Assembly: GCA_016207605.1 (NCBI GenBank)
Contig: JACQPJ010000050.1
Location: 1-51,247 of the forward strand
DNA length: 51,247 nt
Direction: 5' to 3'
Source of the DNA: Elusimicrobiota bacterium
Lineage (GTDB): Bacteria > Elusimicrobiota > Elusimicrobia > UBA1565 > UBA9628
Notes under the pieces: model-generated
Seen by the model: the letters and a program-made list of their open reading frames with translations, nothing else
Databases searched by the model: none
Told to the model about the DNA's origin: nothing
Shown here: piece after piece, positions 49,289-51,247 of the stretch
Numbering within the stretch: the first letter of the stretch is position 1
Layout: each line of letters starts with the position of its first letter
Translations under genes and position numbers: made by a program

Positions 49289-49846
49289 CTAGATTTTCCG
49301 GATTTTATCCACAAGTTCTTTGGTTATTTGAGTGCGTTCATCGCATGCCGCGAAGAGGTCTCGATGCGCCGGATTTTGCGGGCCCCCATGATAGAGATGA
49401 ATCAGCACGCCGTTATCCTTTGCAACGCTGACAGCCGGAAGGAAGTCGCTATCCCCGGCAATAAGGATCGCTTTTGCAATCTGAGCGCGAGCGCTGAGAT
49501 TCACCAAATCAACTCCCAGCATAAGGTCGGCCCGTTTCTGTTGAAAGCCGATTTTTGAACAGTATAAGCAAGCTCTCTTAGCAAGACGGCCAAGACGAAT
49601 CTCAAAACGAGGAAGCTTCTTGAGCGCGGCATAAAACGCATCGGCGTCCGCCTTGCGAGCGGACTCTTCTTTCGTGGGCGGATTGCTCTGGTAGGGAGGG
49701 CAATTGTAGTAATAAGATCGAAGCAGGTTGGAACCAACGGCAAGCTCTGCGGCGAGCTTGCCAAAATCAACGGCAATCCCGGGGAAATCCTTTTTTAAGA
49801 CGTTGGAAAGATACCCCGCGTCGATAAAAATGGCGGATCGTTCCAT
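49289..49846 (-). CDS. NYN-domain protein (LabA/DUF88 family)
   Basis: 185 residues. The NYN (PIN-like nuclease) core is visible: MERSAIFIDAGYLSNVLKKD (first aspartate), LMLGVDLVNLSARAQIAKAI (central aspartate) and LIAGDSDFLPAVSVAKDNG (GDSDF). The family includes RNA-binding or RNA-cleaving proteins such as LabA. Cysteines in ACLYCSKIG are notable. GGAGGA nine bases upstream fixes ATG 49846. It has its own consensus promoter and a leader of about 105 bases. Codon use is less GC-rich than in its neighbours. Confidence 0.88.
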   Translation of the reverse strand: MERSAIFIDAGYLSNVLKKDFPGIAVDFGKLAAELAVGSNLLRSYYYNCPPYQSNPPTKEESARKADADAFYAALKKLPRFEIRLGRLAKRACLYCSKIGFQQKRADLMLGVDLVNLSARAQIAKAILIAGDSDFLPAVSVAKDNGVLIHLYHGGPQNPAHRDLFAACDERTQITKELVDKIRKI

Positions 49847-49868
49847 GTCGATGATTCCTCCGAGGCCC

Positions 49869-49887
49869 AAAAAAAGAGGCCCGCCTC
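49869..49887 (-). terminator. possible attenuator in the leader of the NYN gene
   Basis: On the minus strand, GAGG-CGGG-CCTC is followed by seven T residues, 20 bases before the ribosome binding site. A second GGGCCTC overlaps the region next to the ribosome binding site and could pair with the same GAGG, giving an alternative fold. The stem is short, so this is tentative. Confidence 0.35.
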
Positions 49888-49958
49888 ATCGCGGACCCCA
49901 AATATCAGCCCTACGTCCTTATGCCTTGCGGCAGAACGCAGGGGAGTATGTTGAGTCC

Positions 49959-49987
49959 AGTTTAACAGGTATACCCCCACATGTCAA
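49959..49987 (-). promoter_or_regulatory. promoter of the NYN gene
   Basis: TTGACA (49982-49987) and TAAACT (49959-49964) on the minus strand are exactly 17 bp apart, one of the best sigma-70-like promoters in the window. Confidence 0.7.
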
Positions 49988-50028
49988 CATAATTTTGATT
50001 TTGCATTTAAGACGCGGGAGAACGCATC

Positions 50029-51126
50029 TTAGGCGGCGTAAAGACGGGAAAGTTCCGCGATCATTCGGCCGCGGGAGAAGTCGCGGCGGACGCGGTCGCG
50101 GGCGGCGGCGCCCAGGCGGCGACGGAGGCTTGCGTCGTCGGTGAGAAGCTGGCAGCGCTCCAGCAGTTCGACTTCCGATTTGACCAGGAAACCGGTGATC
50201 CCGTCCTGGACGGCGTCGCGGTTGCCGGGGACGTCGGAGGCGACGACAGGCAGGCCGGCGGCCATGGCCTCGAGGACGGCGTTGGGCAGGCCCTCCCAGC
50301 GGGAGTAGTGGACGAAGACGTCGAGGCCGCGCAGGCGCTCGCGGGCCTGCTCGGTCGGGAGCCAGCCGGTGACCTCGGCCTTGGCGCCGAGATTCATGTC
50401 GAGGAGGCGTCTTTTAAGCCGCGCCTCGTCCTCGCCGCCGCCGATCCAGAGTCCGCGCAGGCCGTCGCGGGAGTCGGTCAGGCGCTGGACCAGGAGGACC
50501 CAGGCGTCGGGGTCGCGGGCGTAGGAGACGCGGCCGCAGGAGCCGACGATCAGGCCGTCGTGGGGCAGGGGCCCGGGAAAATCGCCCAGGTAGGCGTCGC
50601 AGACCGTATGGACGGGGCGGCGGGCGAGCCGGGCGGCGAGCGCGGCCTCGCTGGGCGAGACGGCGACGATTTCCCCGATCCGGGACAGCGCGATCTCAGC
50701 CGCGCGGTAGAGCGCGCGGGAGGCCGCCGAGCGGTCCCCCATCTGGAAGGCGTAGCCGCGCGGGCTGTAGAAGACGCGGGGCACGCCCGCCAGGGCCGCT
50801 GCGGCGCGGGCCAAGGCACCGGCCTTCGAGGAGTGCGCGTGGACCGCGTTGGGGCGGCGTTCTATGAAGATGCGCCGCAGGATTTGGAGAGCTTTGACGT
50901 CCCGGCCGGGCGAGATCTCGCGCGTCATCTCGGGGACGTGGTAGGCGAAGCGCGCGCCGGGGCACTTGGCGCGGTAGTCCTCGGGCGTTCCGGAGCGGAC
51001 CGCGTAGACGAGGGAGACCTCGAAGCGCTCCGGGTCCAGGCCGTTGCAGATGGCGGCGACCTGCTCGCCCGTGCCCCCGGGCCCGCCGCACTCGACGACC
51101 TGGAAGACCTTAGGGGTTGCAATCAA
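50029..51126 (-). CDS. family 4 glycosyltransferase
   Basis: 365 residues, GT-B fold. VVECGGPGGTGEQVAAICNG resembles the acceptor-side loop of WcaA/EpsF-like enzymes. HAHSSKAGALARAAAALAGV is typical of GT4 (the H-S-SKAG-L-R-A motif), and the EX7E region is SRWEGLPNAVLEAMAAGLPV. It is similar in its C-terminal half to the enzyme at 45534. It acts on cytoplasmic lipid-linked or free glycan. TTG 51126 is the only start that keeps the first beta strand (VFQVVECGG). A TATTAT box abuts it, so the true promoter must lie further upstream. The palindromic element copy 3 lies 16 bp upstream. Confidence 0.88.
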   Translation of the reverse strand: MIATPKVFQVVECGGPGGTGEQVAAICNGLDPERFEVSLVYAVRSGTPEDYRAKCPGARFAYHVPEMTREISPGRDVKALQILRRIFIERRPNAVHAHSSKAGALARAAAALAGVPRVFYSPRGYAFQMGDRSAASRALYRAAEIALSRIGEIVAVSPSEAALAARLARRPVHTVCDAYLGDFPGPLPHDGLIVGSCGRVSYARDPDAWVLLVQRLTDSRDGLRGLWIGGGEDEARLKRRLLDMNLGAKAEVTGWLPTEQARERLRGLDVFVHYSRWEGLPNAVLEAMAAGLPVVASDVPGNRDAVQDGITGFLVKSEVELLERCQLLTDDASLRRRLGAAARDRVRRDFSRGRMIAELSRLYAA

Positions 51127-51142
51127 ATAATATGACCGTTTT

Positions 51143-51243
51143 GGCGACCCGAGTCTGTGGCGATTTCGAGGCGCGACGAGGGAGCATAGCCGGAGGCTAT
51201 GTGACCGAGGAGCAACGAAGAAATAGACCAGAATCGGGTCGCC
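51143..51243 (+). repeat. conserved-core palindromic element, copy 3
   Basis: Arms GGCGACCCGAGTCTG (51143-51157) and CAGAATCGGGTCGCC (51229-51243) pair with one mismatch. The core is GAGGCGCGACGAGGGAG (51168-51184), apical stem CATAGCC-gga-GGCTATG, then TGACCGAGGAGCAACG (51202-51217). It is the same core as in the pair at 31.2-31.5 kb with entirely different arms. Confidence 0.9.
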
Positions 51244-51247
51244 CCAT

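Overview
This window is GC-rich, densely packed chromosomal DNA from an uncultured-looking Gram-negative (diderm) bacterium. Diderm architecture is shown by LptF/LptG permeases, an outer-membrane beta-barrel protein of the TraF/PorV type, and a 1,871-residue homologue of the SprA/Sov type IX translocon. The mix of families (SprA-like giant, CpaB-like lipoprotein, many polysaccharide genes, many leaderless-looking promoters) would fit Elusimicrobiota or a relative of the FCB group, but I cannot fix the phylum from sequence alone.

Layout. 1-5.3 kb: end of ychF, an rRNA methyltransferase whose N-terminus has no ordinary start codon, an MFS transporter, tRNA-Arg with a GCG anticodon, and a tandem pair of related exported proteins (the first frameshifted). 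5.3-12.9 kb: a RecQ-like helicase, then a nucleotide-sugar block (UDP-glucose dehydrogenase, UDP-glucuronate decarboxylase, ferredoxin-NADP reductase), a 66-residue peptide resembling RiPP leader peptides, and a second nucleotide-sugar dehydrogenase. 12.9-16.3 kb: a soluble PAS histidine kinase, ComF and a serine esterase. 16.2-19.7 kb: a translationally coupled pair, a B12-type radical SAM protein and a tyrosine phenol-lyase-like enzyme. 19.7-21.4 kb: a lower-GC AbiE toxin-antitoxin island with a Fic C-terminal remnant. 21.6-28.7 kb: LptG/LptF, an M20 dipeptidase, a Phd-PIN toxin-antitoxin pair, an M14 peptidase and an HtrA protease. 28.7-37.6 kb: envelope sugar genes (methyltransferase, two GT39-like membrane glycosyltransferases, two sugar-nucleotidyltransferases, mannose-6-P isomerase-type cupin, phosphomannomutase). 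37.7-45.5 kb: TraF/PorV-like barrel, CpaB-like lipoprotein and the SprA-like giant. 45.5-51.1 kb: glycosyltransferases, DegT aminotransferase, polyprenyl sugar-phosphate transferase and an NYN-domain protein.

Functionally most of the window builds and exports surface polysaccharide or glycoconjugate: GDP-mannose-type and UDP-uronate/pentose precursors feed the polyprenyl-phosphate glycosyltransferase, GT4 and GT39 enzymes, next to an outer-membrane protein-export candidate.

The most unusual material is non-coding. A 311-bp nested palindrome at 31178-31488 contains two copies of a hairpin family whose core sequence is conserved while its stems change together; a third copy lies at 51143-51243. 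A different, 59/60-bp double-hairpin repeat occurs at 52 and 14759 and supplies stop codons to the flanking genes. Two genes appear to need ATA as start codon. No CRISPR array, rRNA gene, insertion sequence or replication origin was seen. No gene-free stretch exceeds 300 bases; the longest, 31196-31486, is the nested palindrome.
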